A stretch of DNA of 64,000 bases, from contig NC_079364.1 of assembly GCF_021018895.1 (NCBI RefSeq), positions 16,672,385 to 16,736,384 of the forward strand, written 5' to 3'. Both the position numbers and the translations under genes were made by a program. The stretch's first letter is position 1; the number at the start of each line of letters is the position of its first letter. This document shows, piece by piece, positions 22,101 through 32,043 of the stretch. Under the pieces are notes generated by a model. That model ran no database searches. It was not told the origin of the DNA and was given only the letters and a program-made list of their open reading frames with translations. This DNA is from Seriola aureovittata (lineage: Eukaryota; Chordata; Actinopteri; Carangiformes; Carangidae).

Positions 22101-25055
22101 GGAGAACCTGCTCAGGGAGCGCCAGAGAGTAGAGATGGAAAGACAAAAACTCGAAAGGGAGCGCTTGGAGAGAGAGAGGCTTGAGAGAGAAAGAATCCGT
22201 ATAGAGCAGGTGACGATGTGATTTTGTAACTGTATAACAATAACCATGTCTCTCAGTATCTAATTTTAATTAGTGCATTTTAATGTTGCCTTTTCTAGGA
22301 ACGCCGTAAAGAGGCAGAGCGCATGGCACGTGAACGTGAGGAGCTGCGGAGGCAGCAGGAGCAGCTCCGCTATGAGCAAGAAAAGAGAAACAACCTCAAA
22401 AGAGGCCGTGACGTGGAACATGGGTATGCACCGTTTGAATTTCTGTCCCTCAGCAGTTTCATGTTGGTTGTGTGACTAAGACCAAAATATTTGGACTTTA
22501 ATTGGGAGTTGTAAAGCAGCGATTCACAAACTTCAATATTTTAGCATTTTATCTGTTTAAAATGAATGTGGCCTACCAAGAAAACAGTATTGATCATCAG
22601 GGATCTGTTTGACCTAAGGTTGTTCCCAACAGGCTCATAGAAAAGGAAACGGAGAAAACTGCCTGTTAAGGTCCAATAAGTAACTTTTGGTACCTAAAGT
22701 AATCTGGTTTGGCTCATGAGGTGTATCTTTAATGTTGCAGTCGGAGAGATGATCCCTATTGGAATGGCAACAAGAAGATGCAGTCTGATCCTGATGTCCG
22801 TTTGAACCAAGGCTCAAACTATAACCGGCAGCCAAACCGCTTTTCAAACTTCAGTCCCCGAGAGAGGGGTCGCTTCCCAGAGGCTGCTGCTGAGCAGCCC
22901 AACACCTACGACAGGTAAGAGTGTTGAAACTATAGGAACTAAGGCAGTCCATTGCAGCAACATGATCAGTCACAGAGGACGTTATGAGATGGGAAAGTAG
23001 GAACAGCACATGTGTAAATAATGAAACGATAATGACTGCATTCCATTTAGCTGCTTCAGTAACAGGGTCCTGGTGTTGTTCATGCTGGTCCACTGTTGTG
23101 CTGCCATGACTTACTGGGACACTTGATTAGAACAGATCCATTATTATTATTATTCACACTTATCACAAAAAAGTAAATGCAGTAGGATTTTTTTGTGCAT
23201 TCAATATTTTAAATGTTAAAATTTACTCCAAGATCATGTAGGATTTTCTGTTTGTTATGTAAGAAGGGGGTAAGACTGGGTAAGAAGGTAACCTGTGTGG
23301 ACCAAGAAAGCTTTCAGAATATGTCAGAATGCAGCATGCGAGTATTCTCCTCTGGTCCACAGTATTTAGGCTTTGTATTCCTGACCTGAGATGTTTTATT
23401 CTGCCTATGGGCTAATTTGAGTTTTTGTAATGTGGCTAATCATGTGTTGGTCTTTGTTTTGTTGTTAGACGCAACCGGTTTGATGGTGAGCCTGAGGTTA
23501 AAAAAAATCGCCCTGCACCTCACAGAGAGAGTTCTGGCTTTGAGCGCTACCCCAAGAACTTTGAAACAGTTCGCAGAGCTGAACCACCTCCTCCTCCCCG
23601 CGCTGAACTCCGGGACACTGACCGCAGGGACAGAGATGAGAGACGACCGGTGCCCATGCACGAACGCCCTATGGGAGCCAGAGCTACAATACCTGGCATG
23701 TCACACAACCGCACACCCAGGGATGGAGGGCATGGTTGGAAGAATGACGGAGGGATAAATTCCAACAAAGGAGATATGCGGTAAATTGAATGCACTTTTT
23801 GAAAAAGAAGCATGATGTGAAAAATACATGAAAGCTAATTTATGAAAGTAATTTTTTTTAAACCTCTCACCCGATGTAATGTTTGAGCAGAGGGCCTATG
23901 CGTATGCGTGCTGAGCGATCCGGCAGAGAGGGTCCAGGCCCGTCACTCAGAGGAGGCTCCTCGGCCAATCGTGGAAGGAGCAGCTTCAATGATAGAGATG
24001 GAGGAAGACCCATGGTGATGAGTGACCAGGTCAGCTGACATTATGACAATGTGATGCATTTCTTAGGTTTTCCTGTACTAATGGTGCAGGATGGTGACAG
24101 TTCATACACTTCAATTCTTTAAAAACTAGTGCTGAAATGAGTAATAGTTTGATTAATCAACTGACAGAAACGTTTGTCATTTATCAAACAAATGACAGGC
24201 GTTCTGTGATTCCAGTCTTAAATTGGAGATATTTGCTGCTCTTCTGTTTTTTTAATCTCATTTTAAATTAAAGCAATGTACTTAACATGTTGAAATTAAA
24301 ATAATTTTCTTAGTGTTCCAGTTTTATTATGCCTCCCTGACAGCTGTGGCCGGGGGCACAATAAAACTTGAGGCAAATTTGGCACAAAGGTTCACTTGGA
24401 CTCAAAGATGAACTGATTAGATTTTGGTGGTCAAAGGTCATGGCGACCACACAAAAACACGTTTTTGGCCATAACTCAAGAATTTGCAGCAGCATACATC
24501 GCCATGGTAGTAATTCTTGGTGATGAAATGTTGGTCCAGTCTTAAAGACATCTTATTTGCAAGATTATTTTGTTTTCACTTGTAAGATTAATCATATTTT
24601 GACTGAATTTTTAACAACTAAGAAGTTTCAGTCTTTAGCTGAAGCTTACATATACATTTATAGAAGAATCCTTTTATACAAATCTCCTCTCTCTGCAGCC
24701 ATTCAGCTCTGGCCGCCAGGTCGTGGTGGAGCGTCATGGCAGGGAGCAGGGACTAAGGAAGGAGTGGCACGGTGGATCAAGCTCCCAGGGCGGGGGCTTC
24801 CCTGATAATCGCAGGATGGGAGACACCCGGGGCAGCATGATGGCTTCTTCCAGGTATACCAGACATATCAATAAATGATGGAAAAACTGAATGGTGTGAC
24901 TCTTGTTCCCAGCCACATTAACTTGAACTTTGTCTTTCTGCAGTCACTCTTCATCTGGAATGAACCGAATTGTACAGATCACCAGCAACTCCATTCCTAG
25001 TGGTGGAAACGTTGGTGGATTCAAGCCCTTCAAAGGAACACAGCGGCAGTTCTAA
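16055..25055 (+). CDS. sltm: SLTM, SAFB-like transcription modulator (complete, 20 coding exons)
   Basis: Nuclear scaffold-attachment-factor-like protein that binds DNA through a SAP domain and RNA through an RRM, and represses transcription. Twenty exons join in phase into 1009 codons (human about 1034). Order: SAP (about 12-50, [17 protein letters not shown]); long acidic region (about 75-300); conserved [18 protein letters not shown]; lysine-rich linker; RRM (about 344-418, RNP2-like IWVSGL, RNP1-like KCYGLVTM); KSPGK segment; [16 protein letters not shown]; Arg/Glu-rich coiled coil (about 590-715); Arg/Gly-rich tail ending [12 protein letters not shown]. Exons: 16055-16189, 16836-16920, 17024-17079, 17667-17694, 19045-19693, 20298-20341, 20465-20571, 20686-20835, 20961-21073, 21155-21315, 21418-21518, 21623-21679, 21777-21922, 22029-22209, 22299-22423, 22741-22914, 23469-23780, 23891-24029, 24699-24853, 24944-25055. 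An in-frame TGA just upstream fixes the start. Confidence 0.97.
16190..16835 (+). other. sltm: sltm intron 1
   Basis: 646 bp of unique-looking sequence with a moderately CpG-containing first half; no exon, RNA gene or repeat recognised. Confidence 0.8.
16836..16920 (+). CDS. sltm: sltm exon 2: end of SAP domain
   Basis: 85 nt from TTGAAG|GCT to AAAG|GTAATT, reading [15 protein letters not shown] and a lysine/glycine stretch; matches EEEGGDPDNIEL of the mammalian protein. Confidence 0.95.
17024..17079 (+). CDS. sltm: sltm exon 3
   Basis: 56 nt, acceptor CTTTCAG|GAA, donor TCTAAG|GTGATT; encodes an acidic link, [18 protein letters not shown]. Confidence 0.93.
17080..17666 (+). other. sltm: sltm intron 3
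   Basis: 587 bp, AT-rich, nothing recognised. Confidence 0.8.
17667..17694 (+). CDS. sltm: sltm exon 4 (28-nt microexon)
   Basis: TTTTCTAG|GAAACT to GAAAGAG|GTATGT encodes ETEEYESER plus one base. It is needed to keep phase between exons 3 and 5 in this model. Confidence 0.85.
17695..19044 (+). other. sltm: sltm intron 4 with exon-like interior
   Basis: 1.35 kb, the longest sltm intron and free of simple repeats. A good branch site and 3' splice site (GCTAACC then TTTCCTTTTTACAG, ending 17749) lie only 55 bp after exon 4. An exon starting at 17750 would hit a stop (TGA at 17761) at once in the sltm frame. Short frames elsewhere in the intron match nothing known. Confidence 0.6.
19045..19693 (+). 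CDS. sltm: sltm exon 5: acidic region with 8-residue repeats
   Basis: 649 nt from CCCTCAG|ATG to AAAGAG|GTTTGT (a weak donor). It carries a Glu/Asp/Ala/Pro tract with tandem units like VDADADPE, then the conserved [17 protein letters not shown] and a lysine-rich end matching [19 protein letters not shown] of mammalian SLTM. Confidence 0.95.
19165..19310 (+). repeat. sltm: 24-bp coding tandem repeat in sltm exon 5
   Basis: Units of 24 bp such as GATGCTGACCCAGAGGTGGA(TGAG) recur about four times with few changes, encoding [VA][DE]x[DE]A[DE]PE octapeptides. Confidence 0.8.
19694..20297 (+). other. sltm: sltm intron 5
   Basis: 604 bp with a T run (19775-19795) and a second near 20001-20014; otherwise nothing recognised. 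Confidence 0.8.
20298..20341 (+). CDS. sltm: sltm exon 6
   Basis: 44 nt, TTCATAG|CTC to AAAAGG|GTAAGA, encoding the Ser/Lys-rich [14 protein letters not shown] linker before the RRM. Confidence 0.92.
20465..20571 (+). CDS. sltm: sltm exon 7: first half of the RRM
   Basis: 107 nt from TTATCAG|GAG to GGAAAG|GTAAAT. Contains the RNP2-like strand IWVSGL and the helix [15 protein letters not shown], identical or nearly so to human SLTM. Confidence 0.97.
20686..20835 (+). CDS. sltm: sltm exon 8: second half of the RRM
   Basis: 150 nt from CAACAG|GTT to GAAAGG|GTAAGT. Encodes [19 protein letters not shown], the RNP1-like strand KCYGLVTM, and the last helix and strand [11 protein letters not shown]. 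Confidence 0.97.
20961..21073 (+). CDS. sltm: sltm exon 9
   Basis: 113 nt, TTTTCAG|GCC to AACAA|GTGAGT; a lysine/serine-rich segment beginning [14 protein letters not shown]. Confidence 0.92.
21155..21315 (+). CDS. sltm: sltm exon 10
   Basis: 161 nt, AAACAG|AGC to ATGGGC|GTAAGT; charged, lysine-rich low-complexity linker with repeated KxDK/SEK motifs. Confidence 0.92.
21418..21518 (+). CDS. sltm: sltm exon 11
   Basis: 101 nt, TCTCTAG|GGA to GATAGA|GTATGA; carries [15 protein letters not shown] and RRGRYFDR, matching the KSPG...RRGRYEK block of the family. Confidence 0.94.
21623..21679 (+). CDS. sltm: sltm exon 12
   Basis: 57 nt, TTTTCAG|CCC to GAAGAG|GTATAA; encodes [20 protein letters not shown] do not recall an equivalent in the human protein, so it may be fish-specific or alternatively used. 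Confidence 0.8.
21777..21922 (+). CDS. sltm: sltm exon 13
   Basis: 146 nt, CTCCCAG|TTA to GCGCAG|GTATCC; contains [16 protein letters not shown] and [11 protein letters not shown], conserved across SLTM/SAFB proteins at the head of the coiled coil. Confidence 0.96.
22029..22209 (+). CDS. sltm: sltm exon 14: Arg/Glu coiled coil
   Basis: 181 nt, TTTTCAG|GCG to GAGCAG|GTGACG; dense RE/ER heptads such as [14 protein letters not shown] and [15 protein letters not shown]. Confidence 0.96.
22299..22423 (+). CDS. sltm: sltm exon 15: end of coiled coil
   Basis: 125 nt, TTTCTAG|GAA to [30 protein letters not shown] closely matches human SLTM. Confidence 0.96.
22424..22740 (+). other. sltm: sltm intron 15
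   Basis: 317 bp with nothing recognised beyond splice signals. Confidence 0.8.
22741..22914 (+). CDS. sltm: sltm exon 16
   Basis: 174 nt, TTGCAG|TCG to GACAG|GTAAGA; RRDDPYW and [15 protein letters not shown] match the mammalian [22 protein letters not shown] block. Confidence 0.95.
22915..23468 (+). other. sltm: sltm intron 16 with a dispersed repeat
   Basis: 554 bp. The segment about 22990-23160 shares CAGGGTCCTGGT and CATGCTGG blocks with adam10 intron 1 (about 56065-56250). Confidence 0.75.
22990..23160 (+). repeat. Dispersed repeat, copy 1 (AGCTGCTTC..CAGGGTCCTGG family)
   Basis: AGCTGCTTCAGTAACAGGGT here aligns with AGCTACTTCGGTTTCAGGGT at 56124-56143; both continue CCTGGT..TG..CATGCTGG and are followed by a drifted ACTTGAATNAA/ACTTGATTAGA block. 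Confidence 0.65.
23469..23780 (+). CDS. sltm: sltm exon 17
   Basis: 312 nt, TTGTTAG|ACG to ATGCG|GTAAAT. Encodes FERYPKNF and [18 protein letters not shown], matching [25 protein letters not shown] of human SLTM. Confidence 0.96.
23891..24029 (+). CDS. sltm: sltm exon 18
   Basis: 139 nt, TGAGCAG|AGG to GACCAG|GTCAGC; Arg/Gly/Ser-rich with [12 protein letters not shown] matching ERSGREVSG of mammals. Confidence 0.94.
24030..24698 (+). other. sltm: sltm intron 18 with a dispersed repeat
   Basis: 669 bp; about 24330-24500 is a dispersed teleost repeat in minus orientation, the rest is AT-rich and unremarkable. Confidence 0.75.
24330..24500 (-). repeat. Dispersed repeat with TGACCTTTGACC motif, copy 1
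   Basis: Read on the minus strand it runs TTGAGTTATGGCC, CATGACCTTTGACCACC, AATCTAATCAGTTCATC, GAGTCCAAGTGAAC, GTGCCAAATTTG. This order matches a repeat family widespread in teleost introns (from memory); the related segment in adam10 intron 2 shares the TGACCTTTGAC core. Confidence 0.65.
24699..24853 (+). CDS. sltm: sltm exon 19
   Basis: 155 nt, TCTGCAG|CCA to [31 protein letters not shown] and RRMGDTRG match HVVERHGRDTSGPRKEWHG..RRMGDGR of human SLTM. Confidence 0.96.
24944..25055 (+). CDS. sltm: sltm exon 20 and stop
   Basis: 112 nt from TTCTGCAG|TCA, reading [16 protein letters not shown] and [12 protein letters not shown] then TAA; the NRIVQI and GFKPFKG motifs are the conserved C-terminus. 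Confidence 0.97.
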
Positions 25056-25650
25056 CTGCGGCCAAATACTGCCACTTTAAAGCACCTGAGAATTTTTTGA
25101 ACTCTTTATTCTTAGACTATCAACTGTTTTAGGTGGCACATTTGTAGCCATGAGGTTGATAACACTATTTTATTTTGTATAGACAAGTGTTTACCTCAGT
25201 GTAGAGTTCCTGACAGTTCTGCTGTTACCATTAAACAACCATGTGCATATGTTTTACTTATGTTTAGGAAGCTATTGTACAGCCATAGGTCTTTGTAAGT
25301 AAAGTTTTCAAGTGATATTACCAACTTCTCCTCTAATTGAGTGTTGTATGTACATTTTGGATAGCCCAGTGTCACACTCAGATTTCCTGTGTACTATGTC
25401 TTATTTTAGTGTATTTTAAAACTCATAAAGTGACGTTCATTCATTTGGATATTTCTCTGTGAGGAAACGGATGACATAGGAGTCATTTTCTTTTTGAAGT
25501 CATACTTGGTGTTGATGCTTTTGAAAGATTAATTGGATTTACTAAAACATCAAACTCCCAAACAGCCTGCATTGTACCTCTCATAGGCCATGAGTTGAAT
25601 TACATACAGGCCTGTGTCTTTGAAATAAAATTTGACTGTAAAGTCTTCCT
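25056..25650 (+). other. sltm: sltm 3' UTR
   Basis: No further frame follows the stop. The first clear poly(A) signal, AATAAA, is at 25624-25629, giving a UTR of roughly 0.6 kb if used; weaker ATTAAA sits near 25230. Confidence 0.65.
25624..25629 (+). terminator. sltm: Candidate sltm polyadenylation signal
   Basis: AATAAA followed by T/G-containing sequence (TTTGACTGTAAAGTC). First canonical hexamer downstream of the sltm stop. Confidence 0.6.
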
Positions 25651-26480
25651 GCAGGGCATTCAGTGGTGGTACACTTTGGGAAAGGACCATAATACATTGT
25701 TTTAAGTGAATTAATCGTTTGTTATTCCAGTAATTCTGGAAATTTGACAGACCATTAATGGCTGAAAATCTGATGGTTTGGGCTTTTCAGTCAGTTCTCA
25801 GCCTACAGGGTTTTTGAAAGATGCATGATATTGGTACCTATGTACTTCATTTAATCTTATGATACAAGCAGGAAGTACTTCAATGGCTGCGTTTAGAAAA
25901 TTTGAGTTTGAAGGTGTGATCTACACAACATGAAATCTCCACTTTGAAAGGACTCCAGATGTTGACACTGTAGTGGAGCAGGCGCTCTGTCATCTGTAAC
26001 TAAACCTTCACCATGCCTCTCTGAGGAGGTACCTCTGTAGTGCTTATTTTACTTTTATTTATTTTTTCATTGAAAAACTGTCAAGTTTCAACATCTTTTT
26101 TTTTTTTTATAGTTGGACCAGTACTATACATCCAGGGCTGCTCACTCATACTTGGACTCACAACACACTCTTTACCTACACATTTGTTGTAATTGGTTGA
26201 TAAAGCCTGATTAAACTACAAAAAAGTGAGAAGCAGAATGACTCGTGCTGATTGTTCCTTGATCGAAGCCTCTGTATCTCCTTTCCTCAACCATTCTCTC
26301 ACCTTGTACATGTCCCCTGTCATCTCAAAGTTCACATCAACTATATGGCTGCTTCATTGTTTTCCCATGAAGCCAAAAGCCAGTACTCCTATGCCTGAGT
26401 ACTACTTGTAATTTTTAACAGCTATATTCAGGAGTATGGACCATGTAAGATAAAAAAAAAAAACAAGTGTCGTCCCTCAT

Positions 26481-26540
26481 TTGTAAGTCACTTTGGATTT
26501 AAGCGTCTACCAAGTGATTAAATGACATGTAAATGTAAAG
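26481..26540 (+). repeat. L2-type LINE/SINE 3' tail
   Basis: TTGTAAGTCACTTTGGATTT, AAGCGTCTACCAAGTGATTA then AATGACATGTAAATGTAAAG is close to the fish LINE/SINE tail ending TAAGTCGCTTTGGATAAAAG..CGTCTGCTAAATG (from memory). A longer decayed body may extend up to about 26230. Confidence 0.7.
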
Positions 26541-26650
26541 ACAGCCACAATATTAGGTAACAATGCAGGATGCATTATAATTGAAGTGGATGGAAAGTGG
26601 TGGAACAGTGCCAGTAGAAAAAATGTAATATATTTTGTGAACATTTTATA

Positions 26651-26676
26651 CATATATATATATATATATATATATA
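26651..26676. repeat. (TA)n microsatellite
   Basis: About 13 uninterrupted TA units. Confidence 0.95.
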
Positions 26677-28896
26677 GTTTTAAAGTGCTTTATGTTAGTA
26701 ATTAATGGCCCCAAAACCCCTTAAATTGTCAGGAGTGTGTATTGGTTATCTCTTCATTTATATTTAATCAAAACAAATCTAACCTTATCTCAGACCTGCT
26801 CTCATTAGATGTTGTTGATTGTCAGGTGAAATAAAACTAAGTAATCCCCAAAAGCATTCATGGGAACAATTAGGATTCATGTTTTCTGATGCTTGAGCAG
26901 CTATCTTAGAGTCACTTTTACAAGGTTTCAGGGGACTTCACGAGGTTTAGCTGAGCCCCTCCAGCACTTCCCAGTTTAAACATCCCAGCTCAGATACTTT
27001 ATCATACACTGCACTGACTGTGATAGTGGTCCCTGAGGTTTTGGTCAGCCTCCTTAGTGTTTTTCAGTTTGTGTGCATAGTCAGGTCTGTGTTAAGGAAA
27101 ATGTGTTTTCTGTTTGCGTTCCAGTAAACCTCTCCTCTGGTCACATATTGCTCAATTTTAAACCGGTTTTGCACCTCTCATGCAGTTTCCCCTTTGACAT
27201 TTCCGGTCACCTGAGGGGCTTCAGACATACATTTTTTATTGTAAGAAAAATGTCTAATTGAATTAGCCATAGATGAGCGTTAGTTATGGGGACAAAAATA
27301 TTCAAATTTAACTTATGTCACAAAACTGCTGCGCTATTGTTGCTCTTATATATAGATCCCTGTCAACATAATGTAACAGTGACTTAAAATGAAAAAACAG
27401 CATTAAATTAATGGGGTTGCATCTTGTCAAAGCAGCAGAAAATTAAGACTTTGTGAAATTGGTCTTTGCAGGATAAAAAAAGGTGGGAATGCAACAGACA
27501 GTAGATCATTGACACTGAAGTTTATATTTCATAATTTTTTTTAGATTGATCTTCAAAGTAATTAAGGCTCATTACAAACGATGACAACAAACCAACCATT
27601 GATCTTAGTCTTTTATTATCCTGGTAACTTCTAATCAGGTTGAATGTCCCTCGTCTATAAGGCATTTTGTTATATATATATCACCATATACAATATGTGA
27701 CTGTAATGTGAAAGGCTACATACATTATTTGGTCATTTATGTAAATAGATGAACATTGAAATCAACACAAATGAGTATCCTTCCATATTCACAAACACGT
27801 TCCTTTTGCTTGTATGTTTTATGTGAAATATAAACATAATGAGCCGCACAGTGGAAATGATGTTCTTGGGGTAGTTAATAATAAAACTGAACTCTGCCTA
27901 ACTTTTCAGTCCACACTATACATGCGCCACAAAGTAAAATCTGGGAGTCTGATATTGCGTTAAAGAAAATGTCTCCCTTGAGATTGTTCAGCACTCTGGA
28001 TGTGTATCTCATACAACAAGAATGAACATTTCCCTCTGCTACATAGATGACAACACTCAAGCCTTATAAAGCAGCCTTTTCCCCTTTCTCTGTATGTTAA
28101 AGTTTGGGCATATCGCCCTTGTTTGTGAACATTGTGTGGTTAAATGATGGAAAAATAATTACCTGAATTAGGGGTGCACCTACACCATTTTTTTTGCTGA
28201 TTGAATAGATACCAGTGTTGCCTTGTCTACATATTTTCTTCCGTGCTTTGTAGAAAACCTGCTTCTGTTAAGTAATTCAAATGAAATCCATCTATCTCTT
28301 GTTGTAATTCATAACGTCCTCATCATCTATGAGCTGTGTGCTGGCCTTTGTACTGGTAGCCTTTTGCCTGGTATAGGTGTACCACTAACCTGAATATATC
28401 AAATTGCAGCAAGTTCTATTGAAGTGGCACTATCTTTTATCCTTTTAAGCCCAAACATTTAAACAGCCCTTTCATACTTTTACAAATTTATATTATTCGC
28501 CTGGCTTAAGAGCAACCGCTTGAGAGAATTCTTTTGGCCATTATTCAGTTTTTAAAAGGTACCCAAAGAACAATAGCACTCTTTCACAATTTATGTTCTG
28601 TATAAAATGAGGTATGTTTCTCTTCTGTTAGTGCATATCAATGTAACAGTGCAAAACCAATTACAACGATTATATGTTCAACAACCACCTTGTCAAAATA
28701 CTCATTTTACAGCATTTACCCCACCATCACTTTTACAAGGCATACAAGAAACCACTTTGAGACATTAAACACACAATATCCTTCTGATCAATTCATCATA
28801 GGAACTAGGGTGAAACAAACACATTACAACAAAATATATCAAATTCTGGTATTGATGACTAGGGGATAGCAAGCTAATGCACAGTAGTAAATCTGA

Positions 28897-28928
<32 letters not shown>
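28897..28928. repeat. (AAT)n microsatellite
   Basis: About ten AAT units followed by A-rich imperfect units. Confidence 0.95.
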
Positions 28929-28931
<3 letters not shown>

Positions 28932-29297
28932 TAAAAACATGTGGCATGTGTCGCTCTGCGCTCTTTTCACTCTGACAAACACCAACCAACATAAAATCTT
29001 CCAAGTCAATTCAAACAGCCCTAAGTGAAGTTTCATTTTTTAAGCTTCCACTGGAATGTGTAATCAGCATGTTCACTTGATGGGCCTAGACATACATGAG
29101 GTGAAACTTGGTAAAGACAGACAAAAAAACAAAAAACCCCTAGAAAAACCCAACACAATATTGCCACAAAGCCTCTGCTCTGCCTTTCACCTTATGATTA
29201 TATGTTACTCATTTAAGCTGCATGGAAAAAAATCTGCTAAGGACTCAATGAGAAGTGTAGATAGTTAACAATGTTCCTTAACCCTGTCTCAGGGGCT

Positions 29298-29303
29298 TTT
29301 ATT
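29298..29303 (-). terminator. mindy2: Candidate mindy2 polyadenylation signal
   Basis: AATAAA on the minus strand about 2.5 kb past the mindy2 stop. Another copy lies at 27617-27612; choosing between them needs transcript data. Confidence 0.3.
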
Positions 29304-29661
29304 TTTTTTAATCATATAATCCAAGTTAACACAAGAGGAGCATCTTAAGTCATTGTTTTCTAGTGTGAAGTTCAACAATGAGGGTCTTAAATAATATAGT
29401 GTTAAGTCCTCCAAAGTGTCAAAATAGTTGAGAGTATACATAAATAGATACTTAAAGGTGTGATGGAGAAAGTGACTACAGGCCAAGGAACTGTGCCATT
29501 ACAAAGCATACCATTTGAAAAAGACACTCGAGGATATGTCCCTTGAATAAAAGGCCTGAGAGTATTTTTGATGTTCGTGTGAAAAATGCATGGATTGTCT
29601 CATTCTGGTAATACGCCCGTTTCCAGTTGTCCTATAAAATATGCTGAAATGTTGTAAGGCG

Positions 29662-29662
<1 letters not shown>

Positions 29663-29692
<30 letters not shown>
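29663..29692. repeat. (AT)n microsatellite
   Basis: About 15 AT units followed by a short CA run. Confidence 0.95.
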
Positions 29693-29698
<6 letters not shown>

Positions 29699-30541
29699 AA
29701 ACATAGCCTCGTCTGGGCCAAATAAACTGTAACTCCAGCGAACACACAAAGCCCATAAGAAAGGGTTCCCACACAGTAGGTAGCCTGCTGCCTCCATGTA
29801 ATCGTCCTGTCCTCACATTGAATTTGTTCTCACTGAACAAAATAATGATGGAGGTTTTACAAGCACTGCAAAGACCTCCTGTAACAACTGTCTCCCTCAG
29901 TCTGTAATAGAAGGCTTGAGTCAAGGCATCCAATTGGAATGTATAGATAGAAAAGTTTCTCAGGAGGCAGTCCCATAGTACAATAATGGCACAAACCACT
30001 AGCCAAATCCATCATAAGAATGCATTAGGTAAATATGTACATCATGTGTTTGCACACTCAACGCTGTAGTGAAATGCACACAAGTTAAAAGGTCATACCA
30101 CAGAATTTCAGTATTCGGTGTATATCCAAGACCTCCAGGGCTGCTCAGTTTGTAAACATTCACTATTAGGCCTTCTTTTCCACAAATGACAGATGAATTT
30201 AACCCTCTCTGAATTTGACACAGGGGCTAATGTAAATCTCTAAGAACGGGTAAGAAAAGGTGATTGAGATTAACCCGGGGAGAACTGCGCAGAACGAGGA
30301 GGAAAATATCCAGCTAACGGAGCCCAACATTGTGAGTTGCAAGTCTTGATGTCACTGATTTGGAGTTTGGGTTCCGGTTTGTGGAAAAGAGTAGTACATG
30401 TTCACAAATATGAACTGAACTTTCCTGGTTTAGAGGAATATTACATACAAATCACTAAATTCTGTGGTATTTCTCTTCAAAACCTGCCTGCAGTGGAACT
30501 TTTACATCCAAAACCTAACAGAGGAGATCAAGATAGTGCCT

Positions 30542-30611
30542 GCACACACACACACACACACGCGTGCGCGCACACACACGCACGTACGCACGCACAAACG
30601 CACACACACAG
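30542..30611. repeat. Compound (CA)n/(CG) microsatellite
   Basis: CA repeats interrupted by CGCGTGCGCG and CGCACGTACG; the alternating purine-pyrimidine run is Z-DNA-prone by composition. Confidence 0.9.
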
Positions 30612-31854
30612 CATCTCTCCAGGAAGCTGCCAGAAGAGACTGTGAGAAAGAAAGGGGCCTTTCAGAACTACCATGCACTCTAAATTGGGTGCGATCTAAT
30701 ACAAATCTAATCTGCCAAAAGCTAGTTGTGTCTCACACAGAAACAACATCAGATTCAGAAAAAGACTTGTCAATTAAAATCTGCAATGCTTTCCTAAGTC
30801 TCACTGTCCCAAACATGTTTTTTTGTGAAATAGAATCACAACATAAAAGAAATCTCATAAATGTGTAGCTTAACTAATACAGCGTCAAAGATTTGGCTAT
30901 TTCCAATTTGAAACTTGTTACATCAGTGATGCTCAGTAAATGAGACATGTAACACATATACCGCACGCCATTATACCACATAGCACACGTGTACTGTACA
31001 TAACATACACATGAAGACAAACACACATTCACATTCAAACAGAGCAGAATACAACACTGCCATTCTTAAGGCAAATCTGAACAGGGCAAGCTGTGATGAG
31101 TATTGTTACGAAGCTACAGTATCTGGCAGCTATCTGGCATGAAGTAACCCTTAGGTACATAGTGATTCAGAGGGGACACAAATAATGTTACACTGAATTC
31201 CAACAGGCAATATTATGAGAGAATCCCTTTCATCTTACACAAAAAAACCCATAAAACTGCTCCCAAAAGCTACCTGTTACACAGATATATAAATAAAATG
31301 TGAATCTTGGCATTGACAGCTAACTTAAAAAAACTCAACTAAAATCAAAAAAGTGAGTTTGTCTAATATGCTTCGTCAATATTGATGAGTACAAAAAAGC
31401 TTATAAGCTGCAAAAATGAAAAATTAGTGAAATGAATGATGCTTTTGGAAAAGAACACGGTGAAAGTGTGACATTTTGTTTCTTCAGATTATGTCTTTTG
31501 CTATAAAATATAACACCCCAGATAAACTTGACCCCACATCACAAATATAGTGCACTGTGCAACTTGTAACAAAGTTTGGCTGACTCTATGAAAGATAAGG
31601 GGTAGTTGTTGTTGTAGTGTCCCTTCCTCTGATGTCTAGGTTTAGAGGTTAGCAGGCACCAGTGGTTTGGGAACAGCAGATCCACTGTTAGTCTTGTTGC
31701 GTCTCCCCTCAATCGTCTCCTTCCCTTGTTTGTCATCAAGTGGGGGCTCAGCGTTGTGTGTCCAGTCCATGGAGAAACAAATGCTGTCCCCGTGCTCACA
31801 GATAAGCAAATGCACAAAACACTCACACGCACACTCACACAGACACACTGTATG

Positions 31855-32043
31855 TTACAAAATAACACATTTGTCTTTATCCTTTGATTCTTTCTTGGCT
31901 TTGCGCTCCCCACTAGAGGACTGTTTTCCCGGGCTGGGTGTGGCTCCAGCTGCTGCCACCGTCCCAGTGCCGGCTGCTGCTCCACCTGCTCCTGCACCTC
32001 CTCTTTCTGCCTCATCTCCCTCGGCAGGTTCCTGCTGGCCCTG
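31855..32043 (-). CDS. mindy2: mindy2 exon 9: C-terminus with CaaX box
   Basis: 189 nt including TAA at 31857-31855. Gly/Ala-rich linker, then GERKAKKESKDKDKCVIL. Acceptor is a tandem GCAGCAG (NAGNAG type), so one Gln may be optionally included. Confidence 0.95.
   Translation of the reverse strand, partial: QGQQEPAEGDEAERGGAGAGGAAAGTGTVAAAGATPSPGKQSSSGERKAKKESKDKDKCVIL

Larger units (their letters stand above)
25651..31854. other. Tail-to-tail region between sltm and mindy2, including mindy2 3' UTR
   Basis: No coding gene recognised. It includes an L2-type LINE/SINE tail (26481-26540), AT, AAT and CA microsatellites (26651, 28897, 29663, 30542), and at least two minus-strand AATAAA hexamers (29303-29298 and 27617-27612) that could end mindy2 transcripts, implying a 3' UTR of 2.5-4.3 kb. 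A 166-codon minus-strand frame at 29499-29999 crosses the AT repeat and is not credible as a gene. Confidence 0.6.

Noticed and set aside
29499..29999. 166-codon minus-strand frame downstream of mindy2
   Set aside because: Runs through an (AT)n microsatellite giving a Tyr/Ile repeat; otherwise anonymous and in the likely 3' UTR.
30337..30868. Overlapping 102- and 134-codon frames across the CA repeat
   Set aside because: Thr/His repeats made by a CA microsatellite.
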